Positions 1 to 8,798 of a DNA stretch of 64,000 nucleotides are shown here, piece after piece. The notes under the pieces were generated by a model. It had not been told where the DNA came from. It did not search any database and worked only from the letters and a program-made list of their open reading frames with translations. This stretch comes from DAHUXT01 sp036273675 (GTDB lineage: Bacteria > Chloroflexota > Ktedonobacteria > Ktedonobacterales > JADMIN01), in the NCBI GenBank assembly GCA_036273675.1, contig DASUHD010000010.1:1-64000 (forward strand), written 5' to 3'. How positions within the stretch are numbered: position 1 is the first letter of the stretch; the number at the start of each line of letters is the position of its first letter. Both the position numbers and the translations under genes were made by a program.

Positions 1-47
1 TCTGCGCTTAAGATGAGGCGTATGTCACACGAGAGGCGTCGTAGACC

Positions 48-1835
48 ATGAATATACAGGCTCCCCCACCGCGCGAATCCGAAGCCGCTCCTAAGCGCCT
101 GATGTACCCGACAGATATGGTGGGCAAGGCGATTGTCTATAGCCTGCAAGAACCCATTGAGCCGCCATCGCAGGGGATACTCAAGCGCGCCATCGGCCAA
201 CAGGGGCCAGCGGTGGGATGGTGGTTAGTTGGCCTCTCGTTTGTGCTGTTTACCTTCGTAGCGTTGTTTGTCAGCATATTCACTGATAACGGGAGCGCCA
301 AGACATGGGCTGTGACCTTCGCGATTGACTCCGTGATACTTCAAGCCTTCCTTCTCTTCTTGATTTGGTTCGCTCGCCATACAACACAACGATTCCTTGA
401 GGGTGTAAAGGATGCCGATGAGGTAAGCGTCCGTAGCCTGCGGCAGGCGGCGCTGGCAGGCAATGATGAACTGGCGCCAGTAGTAACGCCTCCTGCCGAC
501 GATGAAGCATTTGAGATACCCACCCGAACAATCAGTGCGGAGACTTTCGCCGTCCTGCCTCCAGAATGGCGACTGTTGCGTGGCACGAAGATTCTTGGGG
601 GTATGTTCATTGGGATGTTCGTCTTTTTTGGCGTAGTGCAGTGGGTGATAGATAAAGACGGATCATCCTTTCCCTGGGGTGTTGTGATCATCGCTCCTTT
701 TGGTATCATAATGGGCCTTTGGGCCATCATTTTTAGCATTCGTCGTTCACGCGCTTTTCAAGTCACGATCGGCGCGGACGGCCTACGCTGGCGCAAGCGA
801 ACGCTACCCTGGTCCGAGGTGCGCGGCTGGTATGTTTTGTACCTGCATCCACTGAATACCAGTTGGACGCACCCGAATACGGTCTATGCCTTGATAGGGC
901 AACATGCCAGCCTGACCTGGCTGACCTATCCCCAACCAGTTGACTCCGATGACCCAGGCAAGCGACTGGCGCAACTTGTCCAGGCGCGTCTGTATGAGCA
1001 TCGGGAGGGAAGCCTTCCGCTCCGCAACCTAACTCCTGGCGCTGTCACCATCTCGTACGAGGTCGGCTCGCGTTTGCTCTGGTGGAGAATATGGCGATTA
1101 GAGGCGACAAATAGTCACTCACTGCGCGGATCTCCCCTGCCACGCTTACCTGCCGCACTGGTCACATTTTTCCTGGCAGTGTTGGCGCTGGTTGGAGTGA
1201 TCCTCACACCCAATGCACAACAGTGGTACTTCGGCGGACAACTCACACAGTTAGAGGCAGCCAGTACAGCGCTACACGATCCGCTGACGGCGAATACCCT
1301 GCAATGGAAGACAGCCCCGGTCTACGGGAACCACAGCACCTTCGCCTTCACCCCGCAGGGTTACACCTACCCTGCTGAGGAGTGTTGCGGCGCAAGCAGT
1401 CTCGCCGCTCAGTCAGTCAGTGATGGGCTGGTGGAAATGACGGTGCGCCAGCAGACGACAGACGCATTCGATGGGGCGGGCATCGTGTTCCGCGCAAACA
1501 GCCACGCCAGAATCGCGTTCGTATTCATTGTGACGCCTGACGGAGACTGGCGCCTGGATCGGTATACGCTGAGATCGGATGGTACGTTTGCAGAGAGTGA
1601 CCTCCTGCGAACCGACAACGAAATCTTTGGCGTCTCGGCAATTCACCAGGGACACGACGTGACGAATCAGCTGGCTGTGCTGATGCAAGGCTCCAGCCTA
1701 ACGTTCTTCATCAATGGCCAGTTTGTCGGCAGGTATTGGAGCAGCGACCTGCCGCAATCAGGGCAGGTTGGTGTCTATGCCAACGGTTATGAGAATACCG
1801 TCACCTTCTCCAACCTGCTGATCGCGCCATCATAG
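48..1835 (+). CDS. Multi-pass membrane protein with C-terminal glucanase-like domain
   Basis: A 595-residue protein of unknown function. Hydrophobic segments are visible at about residues 57-77, 87-109, 183-201, 209-230 and 369-387. A stretch at about 235-320, beginning after IRRSRAFQVTI and containing a WSEV turn, resembles a bacterial PH-like domain. After the last membrane segment, residues 410-595 form a Trp/Phe/Gly-rich beta domain (DGAGIVFRA, FFINGQFVGRYW, GQVGVYANG) of the concanavalin/LamG or DUF1080 type seen in sugar-binding extracellular modules. The ATG is preceded by GAGAGG. No operon partner: the next gene is convergent. The domain reading is by eye; function is not known. Confidence 0.7.
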   Translation: MNIQAPPPRESEAAPKRLMYPTDMVGKAIVYSLQEPIEPPSQGILKRAIGQQGPAVGWWLVGLSFVLFTFVALFVSIFTDNGSAKTWAVTFAIDSVILQAFLLFLIWFARHTTQRFLEGVKDADEVSVRSLRQAALAGNDELAPVVTPPADDEAFEIPTRTISAETFAVLPPEWRLLRGTKILGGMFIGMFVFFGVVQWVIDKDGSSFPWGVVIIAPFGIIMGLWAIIFSIRRSRAFQVTIGADGLRWRKRTLPWSEVRGWYVLYLHPLNTSWTHPNTVYALIGQHASLTWLTYPQPVDSDDPGKRLAQLVQARLYEHREGSLPLRNLTPGAVTISYEVGSRLLWWRIWRLEATNSHSLRGSPLPRLPAALVTFFLAVLALVGVILTPNAQQWYFGGQLTQLEAASTALHDPLTANTLQWKTAPVYGNHSTFAFTPQGYTYPAEECCGASSLAAQSVSDGLVEMTVRQQTTDAFDGAGIVFRANSHARIAFVFIVTPDGDWRLDRYTLRSDGTFAESDLLRTDNEIFGVSAIHQGHDVTNQLAVLMQGSSLTFFINGQFVGRYWSSDLPQSGQVGVYANGYENTVTFSNLLIAPS

Positions 1836-1847
1836 CACGATAGCGCA

Positions 1848-2771
1848 CTACTCCGTCAGGAAGTCCTTGATGCCCGCAACGGTGGCGTCGGCGACCACGA
1901 CCGTGTAGTGGTTCGTGTCGGGGACTTCGAGCAGGCGGCAGTCGGCGATGACGCTGCAGAGGCGCGCAGCCTCGTCGCGGGGCAGGATGAAGCCAGCCTC
2001 CGGGCCGAGCAGCCCCACCGTCGCGCGGACCACCAGCGTCGGGCATTTCACCAGGTCGGGCAGCGCCTCCGAGCGGGTCAGCGCCAGCGCCAGCGACTCC
2101 TCTTCGATGGCGGCCTTCGGCACACGCGAGGTGACCGTGCCATCCGGGCGCACGTCGGCGTCGTAGCGGAAGTACTGCTCCCACAGATCATTCCATTGGA
2201 ACATTGGCATCTGGCGCATCAAACCGAGGAAGGCATCCAGCGACGGATAGACTGTCCCCAGCCGCGAGACCGAGGCGGAGATGGCCTGTGCGGTGTCCTG
2301 CGGGATGTTGCCGCCCGCGTCGATCAGGACAAGCTTGCGCACCCGTTGCGGCGCGATGGCGGCGATATACATGCCGATGACCGCGCCGAGTGAATGGCCG
2401 ACAACGTTGACCGCGTCGAGGTTGAGCGCGTCGCAGAGCGCCAGCATGTCGGCGGCGTGAAATGCGACGTTGTAGCCATGGGCAGGCTTGGAACTGAGTC
2501 CGCGTCCGCGCAGATCGAGCGCGATGGCGTAGTAGCCCTGCGCGGCCAGCGCTGGCCCAAGCTCGGCGAACTCCATCGAGCTGGCCGTTAGCCCGTGGAT
2601 GAGGACGACCGCGCGTTCCGAAGTGGTCTGCTGGCCCCAACTCTGGTAGTGGATCGTGACGTCGGGGAGACGCAGGTCGTGTCCGCCGCCAGCATCAGAA
2701 GACGCCGCAGCCACGGAGCCCCCGCCCGCATCCACCTGTGATGCCCGCTTGCCAAAGAGTCGCATGCTCAA
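1848..2771 (-). CDS. Alpha/beta hydrolase
   Basis: A 307-residue alpha/beta-hydrolase fold protein. The oxyanion loop HGLTASS lies near residue 59, the strand-5 nucleophile elbow is GHSLGA with Ser127, and the likely catalytic His is in DTNHYTVV near residue 288. The first 35 residues are low-complexity Gly/Ala/Ser and look like a non-conserved tail. The family includes esterases, lactonases and C-C hydrolases; nothing here fixes the substrate. It is convergent with the gene ending at 1835 and is followed upstream by a palindromic repeat at 2821-2838. Confidence 0.85.
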   Translation of the reverse strand: MSMRLFGKRASQVDAGGGSVAAASSDAGGGHDLRLPDVTIHYQSWGQQTTSERAVVLIHGLTASSMEFAELGPALAAQGYYAIALDLRGRGLSSKPAHGYNVAFHAADMLALCDALNLDAVNVVGHSLGAVIGMYIAAIAPQRVRKLVLIDAGGNIPQDTAQAISASVSRLGTVYPSLDAFLGLMRQMPMFQWNDLWEQYFRYDADVRPDGTVTSRVPKAAIEEESLALALTRSEALPDLVKCPTLVVRATVGLLGPEAGFILPRDEAARLCSVIADCRLLEVPDTNHYTVVVADATVAGIKDFLTE

Positions 2772-2820
2772 CCCTCCATCTCGCTAAACACCGCCAGAGT
2801 ACACGTCACCCAGGATTAGC

Positions 2821-2838
2821 CGCGGCATGAATGCCGCG
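2821..2838. repeat. REP-like palindrome, copy 1
   Basis: The 18-bp sequence CGCGGCATGAATGCCGCG is an inverted repeat of two 8-bp arms around GA. The core GCGGCATGAATGCCGC recurs at 42590-42605 and, in the opposite orientation, inside 46636-46665. It lies between two minus-strand genes. Confidence 0.75.
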
Positions 2839-2856
2839 ACGTTGGATTATTGCCCG

Positions 2857-3627
2857 CTAGTGCGCCGTCCAGCCGCAGTCAATCGTGACCGCGCTGCCGG
2901 TGATGCCGCTGGCTGCGTCGGAGCAGAGGAAGACGGCGTAGGCCGCCACCTCGGATGGCTCCAGCAGCCGGTGAATCGGCGCCTCGGCGACCATGATCTT
3001 CTCGACCACCTCGCTCTCAGGGATGTTGTGGACCCGCGCCTGATCGGCAATCTGCTTCTCCACCAGCGCGGTACGCACATACGAGGGGCAGAGGCAGTTA
3101 CAGGTGACGCCGTAGTCGGCGCCCTCCAGCGCGGTGACGCGCGTCAAACCAAGGATACCATGCTTGGCGGCGACATACGCCGACTTGAAGGCGGACGCCC
3201 GCAGCGAGTGGACCGAGCCGACGTTCAGGATACGCCCCCAGCGCCGCTCGTACATACCTGGCAGCGCCGCCTGGGTCAGCAGAAACGGCGCGGTGAGCAT
3301 TAACTCGATCAACTGGCGCCACTTCGTCTCGGGGAACTCAGTGATCGGCGCGACGTGTTGCACGCCAGCATTGTTTACCAGAATATCCAGCCTGCCCGAC
3401 GCCGCGATGGTATCCTCAACGAGCCTGCGACACCCGTCGCCCTGCGCCAGATCGGCAGAGACGAAACGCGCGCCCGCCAGCTTCGATGCCTCCGCCTGGC
3501 CACGCTCAGTGTCCAGATCGGCCAGCGTCACCCGCGCGCCCTCGGCGGCCAGCGCCTGCGCAATCGCCAGCCCGATGCCACTTGCCGCGCCCGTGACCAG
3601 CGCTGCCCTTCCTTCAAGAGCGGCCAT
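2857..3627 (-). CDS. bdhA: 3-hydroxybutyrate dehydrogenase-type SDR
   Basis: A 256-residue short-chain dehydrogenase. Cofactor motif TGAASGIG is at residues 12-19, NNAG at 85-88, and the active site has Ser138, Tyr151 and Lys155 (YVAAK). The sequence NNAGVQHVAPI, the ALPGM segment, the VEKQI stretch and the C-terminal end GWTAH match the D-3-hydroxybutyrate dehydrogenase family, which interconverts 3-hydroxybutyrate and acetoacetate with NAD. The start is ATG at 3627, preceded by AGGAGGG eight bases upstream. A longer open frame upstream reads through GC-rich palindromes and is not believable coding sequence. The neighbouring hydrolase on the same strand could act on related esters, but that is inference. 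Confidence 0.85.
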   Translation of the reverse strand: MAALEGRAALVTGAASGIGLAIAQALAAEGARVTLADLDTERGQAEASKLAGARFVSADLAQGDGCRRLVEDTIAASGRLDILVNNAGVQHVAPITEFPETKWRQLIELMLTAPFLLTQAALPGMYERRWGRILNVGSVHSLRASAFKSAYVAAKHGILGLTRVTALEGADYGVTCNCLCPSYVRTALVEKQIADQARVHNIPESEVVEKIMVAEAPIHRLLEPSEVAAYAVFLCSDAASGITGSAVTIDCGWTAH

Positions 3628-3673
3628 CGCGCGCCCTCCTTTTTGTGTTGATGAACTTGAACTCTGGCGGCTG

Positions 3674-3773
3674 CCCCCTCCCCTAAAAGGGATGGGGGAC
3701 CAGAAACAGACCCAGATACGCGCATGGCTTCTGGCATTCCGTCTTCTGGCTCCCCTCTCCCCGTGGAGAGGGG
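3674..3773. repeat. GC-rich intergenic palindromes (terminator-like)
   Basis: The gap between two minus-strand genes holds two hairpins. One is an imperfect CCCCTCCC/GGGATGGGG at about 3674-3698. The other is a perfect 9-bp stem, CCCCTCTCC at 3752-3760 with GGAGAGGGG at 3765-3773. Related elements occur at 43350-43370 and 44315-44336. No clear U-tract follows on the minus strand, so terminator function is uncertain. Confidence 0.6.
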
Positions 3774-3790
3774 CTGGGGGTGAGGTCTGC

Positions 3791-4855
3791 TCAGCCCGCG
3801 AGAAACGCGAGGAAAGCCGTGCGAAACTCCTCGGGCTTCTCGATATGCGGCGAGTGGCCACAGTCGGCTACCACAACCTCAGTATAACGCCCACCGCTAG
3901 TGGCGTAGCGGTCGAGGACGGCGCGTATCTGCGAGACCATCGGCTGCGACGGGAAAACATCGTCGCCGGGCCAGCCAGGCACGTAGCCGAGGTTGCCCAG
4001 CGTGCCAAAGTCTAGCATGGAGCTATCCGAGACGATCAGGTCGTCCGCGCCGCGTATCCAGAGCACGGGCGGCTGTGGCGAGATCGCGCTGAAGCCGCCG
4101 AGATTAAGCCGGGCAGAGATGGCGTTGTTCACGCCAGTCGCGCCGGGACGGACGCCGGGCCAGTTCTCGGAGGTCTGCATATCGCCGGGGTAGTTCTCGG
4201 GACTCACCTTCATCTGGAGCATCGCGTCAACAAAGACCTCTTCACGCTCTGGCGTGACCCGGAACGGCGGCTTGAAGTAGAAGGCGTTCATCACGTTGCG
4301 GGGCGAGTTGGGCGATTCCTCGCCGCGGTCGCCCTCGCTCAGCCGCTTGACGTAGTCGGGGTTGGCGGTGCCGCCACCGGAGCCAGCCGCATCGGGCCAG
4401 CACGGCGTGCCATTTGTGTCCTTCGTCCCGCCAAAGCCGAACGGCGACATGGGGTCCATCAGCGTGATCGAGGCGACATCGGCTGCATGGTCAATCGCGT
4501 ACTGCATGACAACACCGCCGCCGAGCGACCAGCCGAGCAGATGGGGCTTGCGCGCGCCCGTCAGGCCGACCGCCTCCAGAAATGAGCGCAAATCGTCGGA
4601 GAAATCGCGCAGGCCGCGCGAGGCGTCCACCGGTTTCGTCTCGCTCTCGCCAAAGCCGCGCAGATCAGGCGCGACCGACCAGAAGCCCGGCGGCATCGCC
4701 AGTATCGTCTCCTCGAAGAAGCGCGCGGATGAGACATTGCCGTGCACGAAGACAACCGGCGTGCCACTCTCATCGCCCGCCGTCAGCGCGTAGGTGCGCA
4801 GGCGCGGCGTGTCGACAACTCTGGCGCTGATGCCAGCCATCAATGGTGTGCTCAT
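3791..4855 (-). CDS. Alpha/beta hydrolase
   Basis: A 354-residue alpha/beta hydrolase. The N-terminal strand and oxyanion loop are VVFVHGNVSS near residue 35, the nucleophile elbow is GWSLGG with Ser110, and the likely catalytic His is in DCGHSPHIEKPEEF near the C-terminus. A long, Gly/Pro-rich cap region at about 130-260 distinguishes it from the 307-residue hydrolase at 1848-2771. The start ATG at 4855 follows a GGAG-containing stretch; the longer frame to 4966 adds 37 unlikely residues. Substrate unknown. Confidence 0.83.
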   Translation of the reverse strand: MSTPLMAGISARVVDTPRLRTYALTAGDESGTPVVFVHGNVSSARFFEETILAMPPGFWSVAPDLRGFGESETKPVDASRGLRDFSDDLRSFLEAVGLTGARKPHLLGWSLGGGVVMQYAIDHAADVASITLMDPMSPFGFGGTKDTNGTPCWPDAAGSGGGTANPDYVKRLSEGDRGEESPNSPRNVMNAFYFKPPFRVTPEREEVFVDAMLQMKVSPENYPGDMQTSENWPGVRPGATGVNNAISARLNLGGFSAISPQPPVLWIRGADDLIVSDSSMLDFGTLGNLGYVPGWPGDDVFPSQPMVSQIRAVLDRYATSGGRYTEVVVADCGHSPHIEKPEEFRTAFLAFLAG

Positions 4856-5014
4856 GCTGTGTGCTGCTCCAGTCTGCTGCCCGCTCAGGGGATGGTCGTG
4901 GCTACGGGTACGTCGTTTCCCTACAAGGCTGTTGTACCACGTCGGAGGCAGGAGCGACGATAGCAAGGAGATAACGTCAGGTGAGGATGTGAGCAGGAAA
5001 TATTCTCCACAGCC

Positions 5015-5503
5015 TCACCACTCACCGGTATCCAACCAGCGGCGGAATTCTCGACGCGCTTTCAGGCCCACCTGTGCAAGCCACACAACAAGCGCAACCA
5101 TCATGAATGCCAGCACGCCCATTGCGATTAAGGGAAGGTTGCTCGCGAAAGTTGATGAGAGCAACGATGGGGGCAGGATCAACTCAAATAGCACCATCAA
5201 GACTGAGATACCTATTGCTGCAACAACAGCAACAGCCATAAGCCAGAATCCAGCGTTCTTGGAATACTTGAAATGCCAGAAAGGTGGATTCTCTCGTTGC
5301 CCAGCCTTCCATAATGACAGGATTAAGACCAGAGGAGTAACAAGGATGAACAGCAGCGCCCCAATGCCTGGCAATGGCTTTGGTACATTGATGTGAACAA
5401 TAGCAACTAACAGGCAGACAACGGCCTCGACCGCGAGTACTCCCATAGTCAGCTTCTCGACCCACGAAAACCTTGCCTTTGAATGGCCGCCATTCTCAAG
5501 CAT
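5015..5503 (-). CDS. Four-helix membrane protein, unknown function
   Basis: A 162-residue integral membrane protein. Hydrophobic stretches are at about residues 17-38, 44-64, 85-109 and 123-145, with a charged C-terminal tail (KARREFRRWLDTGEW). No family is recognised. It stands alone between a minus-strand hydrolase and a plus-strand gene, and the flanking 5504-5794 gap shows no clear element beyond the Shine-Dalgarno of the next gene. Confidence 0.6.
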   Translation of the reverse strand: MLENGGHSKARFSWVEKLTMGVLAVEAVVCLLVAIVHINVPKPLPGIGALLFILVTPLVLILSLWKAGQRENPPFWHFKYSKNAGFWLMAVAVVAAIGISVLMVLFELILPPSLLSSTFASNLPLIAMGVLAFMMVALVVWLAQVGLKARREFRRWLDTGEW

Positions 5504-5794
5504 GCCGCCTCCCTCGAATCAATGCCCTGCCATGCCGACACCGTTGTCAGATCACGCACATTCTACAGCATTCGAGCCGATTAGCCATACGATTATCCGC
5601 AAAGCCGATATAGACCAGTTGCCTGCTCTTGCCTCCTGTGACAGCTCTGTGAACAACTATGTCCTCATTGTGCGTTTCACGTGATGTCCATGAAGTCCAC
5701 TGAAGAATGGGATCGTGTGTCCCAGGTTCTGCCTGGCGTGGCAAGGCGCCGATGCCACAGAATGCCTTGTCTCACAGAGGGAAGGTGAGTGACC

Positions 5795-6670
5795 ATGCGA
5801 CAGCAGCATGCCGATTATCAGGTGGTCCCCTATCAGAAGCTGCGGCAGTTCTCAGTAGACATGTATCGGTCGGTCCGCCACAAGCCCCTTATGCATGGCT
5901 TGATCGAGGTTGACGTGACCAGGGCGCGAACGGCCCTGCGCGAGTACAAGGCGCGGACTGGCGAGTCCCTCTCATTCACCGCGTTCCTCACTACCTGTCT
6001 GGCGAAGGCCGTTGACGAGCACAAAGCGGTGCAGGCGTTTCGCCGGGGAAAGAAGCAACTCGTCCTGTTCAAGGATGTGGACATCCTGGCCAGGATCGAG
6101 CGCGACGTGGACCGCGAGAAATACGTCATGCCCTACGTCATCCGCGCCGCGAATCGCAAGACCGTGCGCCAGATACACAACGAAATTCGGGCTGCCCAAC
6201 TGGCGGACATGCGCCATATGCTGACGCAGTTCTGGTACTTGCCAACCATGCTCTTCAAGCCCTTTATCTGGGCGTTCGCAGAGATCGGGAAGAGGCGCCC
6301 GCAGTTAGGGAAGAAATTCTTTGGGACAGTGGGCATCACTTCGGTAGGCATGTTTGGGGCTGGCTCCGGCTGGGGCATTCCTCCGGCCATGCCGACAGCG
6401 CTCATGTTGACTGTGGGGGGCATTGGCGAAAAGCAAACGCTGGTCGATGGCCGCCCCGTCGTCCGAGAATATCTGAACCTGACGATTAGCATAGATCACG
6501 ACCTGGTAGATGGAGCGCCTGCCGCGCGCTTCACCAAACGACTGAAAGATCTGATTGAGAGCGGCTACGGCCTCGAGCTCGGCCGCTCCACAACCGATTC
6601 TGAACAAGCGTCACGCTCACAGGAGGAAAATCATGTCTACACCGGTGTTAGAGAAAGCATCATTGGCTGA
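5795..6670 (+). CDS. Stand-alone 2-oxoacid dehydrogenase E2-type acyltransferase domain
   Basis: About 291 residues consisting only of the catalytic acyltransferase domain of dihydrolipoamide acyltransferases. The family active-site motif HxxxDG is present as DHDLVDGAPAARF near residue 232, preceded by the conserved Gly-rich FGTVGITSVG segment. The usual N-terminal lipoyl domain and the E1/E3-binding domain are absent, so it cannot be an ordinary E2 core by itself. ATG 5795 is chosen over GTG 5789 because the AGGGAAGG ribosome site is 9 bases upstream. Its 3' end overlaps the next gene by 38 bases, implying translational coupling. Acceptor and acyl group are unknown. Confidence 0.8.
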   Translation: MRQQHADYQVVPYQKLRQFSVDMYRSVRHKPLMHGLIEVDVTRARTALREYKARTGESLSFTAFLTTCLAKAVDEHKAVQAFRRGKKQLVLFKDVDILARIERDVDREKYVMPYVIRAANRKTVRQIHNEIRAAQLADMRHMLTQFWYLPTMLFKPFIWAFAEIGKRRPQLGKKFFGTVGITSVGMFGAGSGWGIPPAMPTALMLTVGGIGEKQTLVDGRPVVREYLNLTISIDHDLVDGAPAARFTKRLKDLIESGYGLELGRSTTDSEQASRSQEENHVYTGVRESIIG

Positions 6671-7046
6671 TCTGGAGAAAGCGCAATGTATCGCGCTGAC
6701 GACGTTCCGTAAAACTGGGCAGCCTGTAACGACACCAGTGATGTTCGCGGTCGGCCACGGGGCCATCTATGTGGGAACGCGTGCGGACGCGGGCAAGCTC
6801 AAGCGCCTTCGTCATACCACGCGAGTCACGCTCGCCCCATGTAGCTACAGCGGCAAAGTTACAGGAAAGGTGAGCGAGGGAAACGCCCGTATTCTGACAG
6901 GGCCTCAGGAGAATGCCAAGGCTTCGGCTGCTCTGGCAAAGAAATACGGCTTCATGCTCCCTCTCACCCGAACTGTCTGGCGCCTGCGTCATCGGCAGGC
7001 GGACGCTGAGGAAGTCTACATAGCGATCGAACCCATTTCAGACTGA
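6633..7046 (+). CDS. PPOX-class, probably F420-dependent, oxidoreductase
   Basis: A 137-residue split-barrel flavin/deazaflavin-binding protein. The opening CIALTTFRKTGQPVTTPV, then IYVGTRADAGKLKRLR and VTLAPCSYSGKV, match the PPOX-class F420-dependent oxidoreductase family (TIGR03666-like), which uses F420H2 or FMN for small-molecule reductions. The start ATG 6633 has a strong AGGAGGAAAA site. It lies inside the end of the acyltransferase gene in another frame, so the two are co-expressed. If the F420 assignment holds, the organism should make coenzyme F420; the genes for that are not in this window. Confidence 0.8.
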   Translation: MSTPVLEKASLADLEKAQCIALTTFRKTGQPVTTPVMFAVGHGAIYVGTRADAGKLKRLRHTTRVTLAPCSYSGKVTGKVSEGNARILTGPQENAKASAALAKKYGFMLPLTRTVWRLRHRQADAEEVYIAIEPISD

Positions 7047-7086
7047 ACCGGAAAGGCTCTACCGAGCAACGTTGCCAGCCAATAAA

Positions 7087-7115
7087 CGAGCGTATCGAAA
7101 ACCCCGATACGCTCG
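7087..7115. terminator. Perfect 11-bp inverted repeat
   Basis: CGAGCGTATCG at 7087-7097 and CGATACGCTCG at 7105-7115 form a perfect stem with a 7-base loop, 40 bases after the PPOX gene. No T-run follows, so it may be a weak terminator, an mRNA 3' stabiliser or an operator for the downstream esterase gene. Confidence 0.5.
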
Positions 7116-7215
7116 GACTCAGCGACTCGGATTGAGCCAGAGTTGGCTACGGCAGAGGGCGCGTCAGCGCGCACGATGGCCCAGGTTGAGCCACACACCT
7201 TGAAGGAGATTACAG

Positions 7216-8733
7216 ATGAGCAGTATTGTTGTAAATCCAGTGGTCATAACACGCTCTGGGGCGGTGCGTGGCAGCATCGTTGATGGCGTGTATGTCTTTA
7301 AGGGCATTCCATACGCAGCGCCGCCGGTTGGCCCATATCGGCTTCAGCCACCACAGCCAGTGACGCCCTGGAGCGGCGTGCGCGATGCCATCTCCTTTGG
7401 CCCAAAGCCACCCCAGCCGCTGTATCCCCCTGACGTCAGTGCGATATTGCCAGAGCTTGCCAACCCCGGTGACGACTGTCTGAACCTCAATATCTGGACC
7501 CCCGACCTCGGGCAAGCCAGGTATCCAGTGATGGTCTGGCTTCCTGGCAGCGCCTTTCAGTACGGAACGGGAGCAACAACCTACTATGACGGCGGCCACT
7601 TCGCCCGTGACGGCGTGGTCTGCGTGACGATCAATTACCGGGTCGGCCCGGAGGGATTTCTCTGTCTGGGCGAGCAAGATGGCAACGCCAACCGCGCCCT
7701 GCTTGACCAGATCGCTGCTCTCCAGTGGGTCCAGGAGAATATCACCCCCTTTGGAGGTGATCCTGGCAACGTCACCGTCTTTGGCGAGTCGGGTGGCGCC
7801 ATGAGCCTCGGCATACTGCTGTCCATGCCCCGCGCCAAAGGACTTTTCCGGCGCGCCATCTGCCAGAGCGGAGCGGCGCATCCAGTGATCTCAGTCGCGA
7901 CCGCGCAGCGGGTCGGAGCAATCCTTGCTGAGAAGCTGGGCGTTGCGGCAACCCGTGAGGCGCTTGCCAAAGTCCCCATTGAGCGTGAGGTGGAGGCTCA
8001 GATCGCATTGAGCGAAGATCTCTTCGCGCATCCCGACCCCGAGCGCTGGGGCGCCGAGGTGGCGGTCTGCATGACGCCGTGGCAACCAGTGCTCGATGGG
8101 GACGTCATTCCGGCCCGCCCAATTGACCGCATCGTTGCCGGAGCGGGCGCGGATATTGACGTCCTGGTCGGTACGAACCGCGACGAGTGGCGGTTGTTCC
8201 TGGCATCGAGCGGCATGATCGACCAGGTCACCGACGAGGCGCTGGCCGGAACTGTAGCGGCTTACGGCCTCCCGGTCGAGGCCACTCTGGCTGGTTATCG
8301 CGCGCTGAAGCCAGGCGCAAGCCCCGGAGACCTGCTCGCCGCGCTTCAGGGTGACTGGTGGGTGCGCATCCCTGCCCTACGCATGGCCGACGCTCGCGCC
8401 GCTTATGCGACGAGCCTCGCGTCCACCTACATGTACGAGTTCGCCTGGCGCACGCCGCAGTTCAACGGACGTCTCGGCGCGTGCCATTTGCTGGAGACCC
8501 CGTTCGTCTTCGACACGCTGGGCTACGGGACACAAACGCTCTGTGGAAACGAGCCACCGCAACGGCTCGCCGACACCATGCATGCCGCCTGGGTAGCATT
8601 CGCGACAAGTGGCGACCCCGGCTGGCCAAAGTACGATTCGCATCGGAGAGCGACGATGCGCTTCGATACGACGTCCGCAGTCGTGGATGATCCGCTCGCA
8701 GCGGAAAGAATGCTGTGGGAAGGCGTGCGATAA
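7216..8733 (+). CDS. Type B carboxylesterase/lipase
   Basis: A 505-residue carboxylesterase of the cholinesterase/pNB-esterase family. The nucleophile elbow FGESGGA gives Ser192, GTNRDEW gives Glu324 and GACHLLETPFVF gives His424, a complete triad. The family landmarks GIPYA, DDCLNLNIW and NYRVGPEGF are all present. The oxyanion-hole segment, normally HGGG or HGGA after VWI, reads VWLPGSAF (Pro110-Gly-Ser), an unusual change that may alter activity. Start ATG has a clear GAAGGAG site. It is monocistronic and convergent with the GNAT gene. It probably hydrolyses carboxylic esters in the cytosol, as no signal peptide is seen. Confidence 0.88.
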   Translation: MSSIVVNPVVITRSGAVRGSIVDGVYVFKGIPYAAPPVGPYRLQPPQPVTPWSGVRDAISFGPKPPQPLYPPDVSAILPELANPGDDCLNLNIWTPDLGQARYPVMVWLPGSAFQYGTGATTYYDGGHFARDGVVCVTINYRVGPEGFLCLGEQDGNANRALLDQIAALQWVQENITPFGGDPGNVTVFGESGGAMSLGILLSMPRAKGLFRRAICQSGAAHPVISVATAQRVGAILAEKLGVAATREALAKVPIEREVEAQIALSEDLFAHPDPERWGAEVAVCMTPWQPVLDGDVIPARPIDRIVAGAGADIDVLVGTNRDEWRLFLASSGMIDQVTDEALAGTVAAYGLPVEATLAGYRALKPGASPGDLLAALQGDWWVRIPALRMADARAAYATSLASTYMYEFAWRTPQFNGRLGACHLLETPFVFDTLGYGTQTLCGNEPPQRLADTMHAAWVAFATSGDPGWPKYDSHRRATMRFDTTSAVVDDPLAAERMLWEGVR

Positions 8734-8798
8734 CATCAGGCGCCGCCGCGTTCGAACAAGAGGGAGCTGGATAACGTCCGGCTTCCTCTGTGCTTGCC

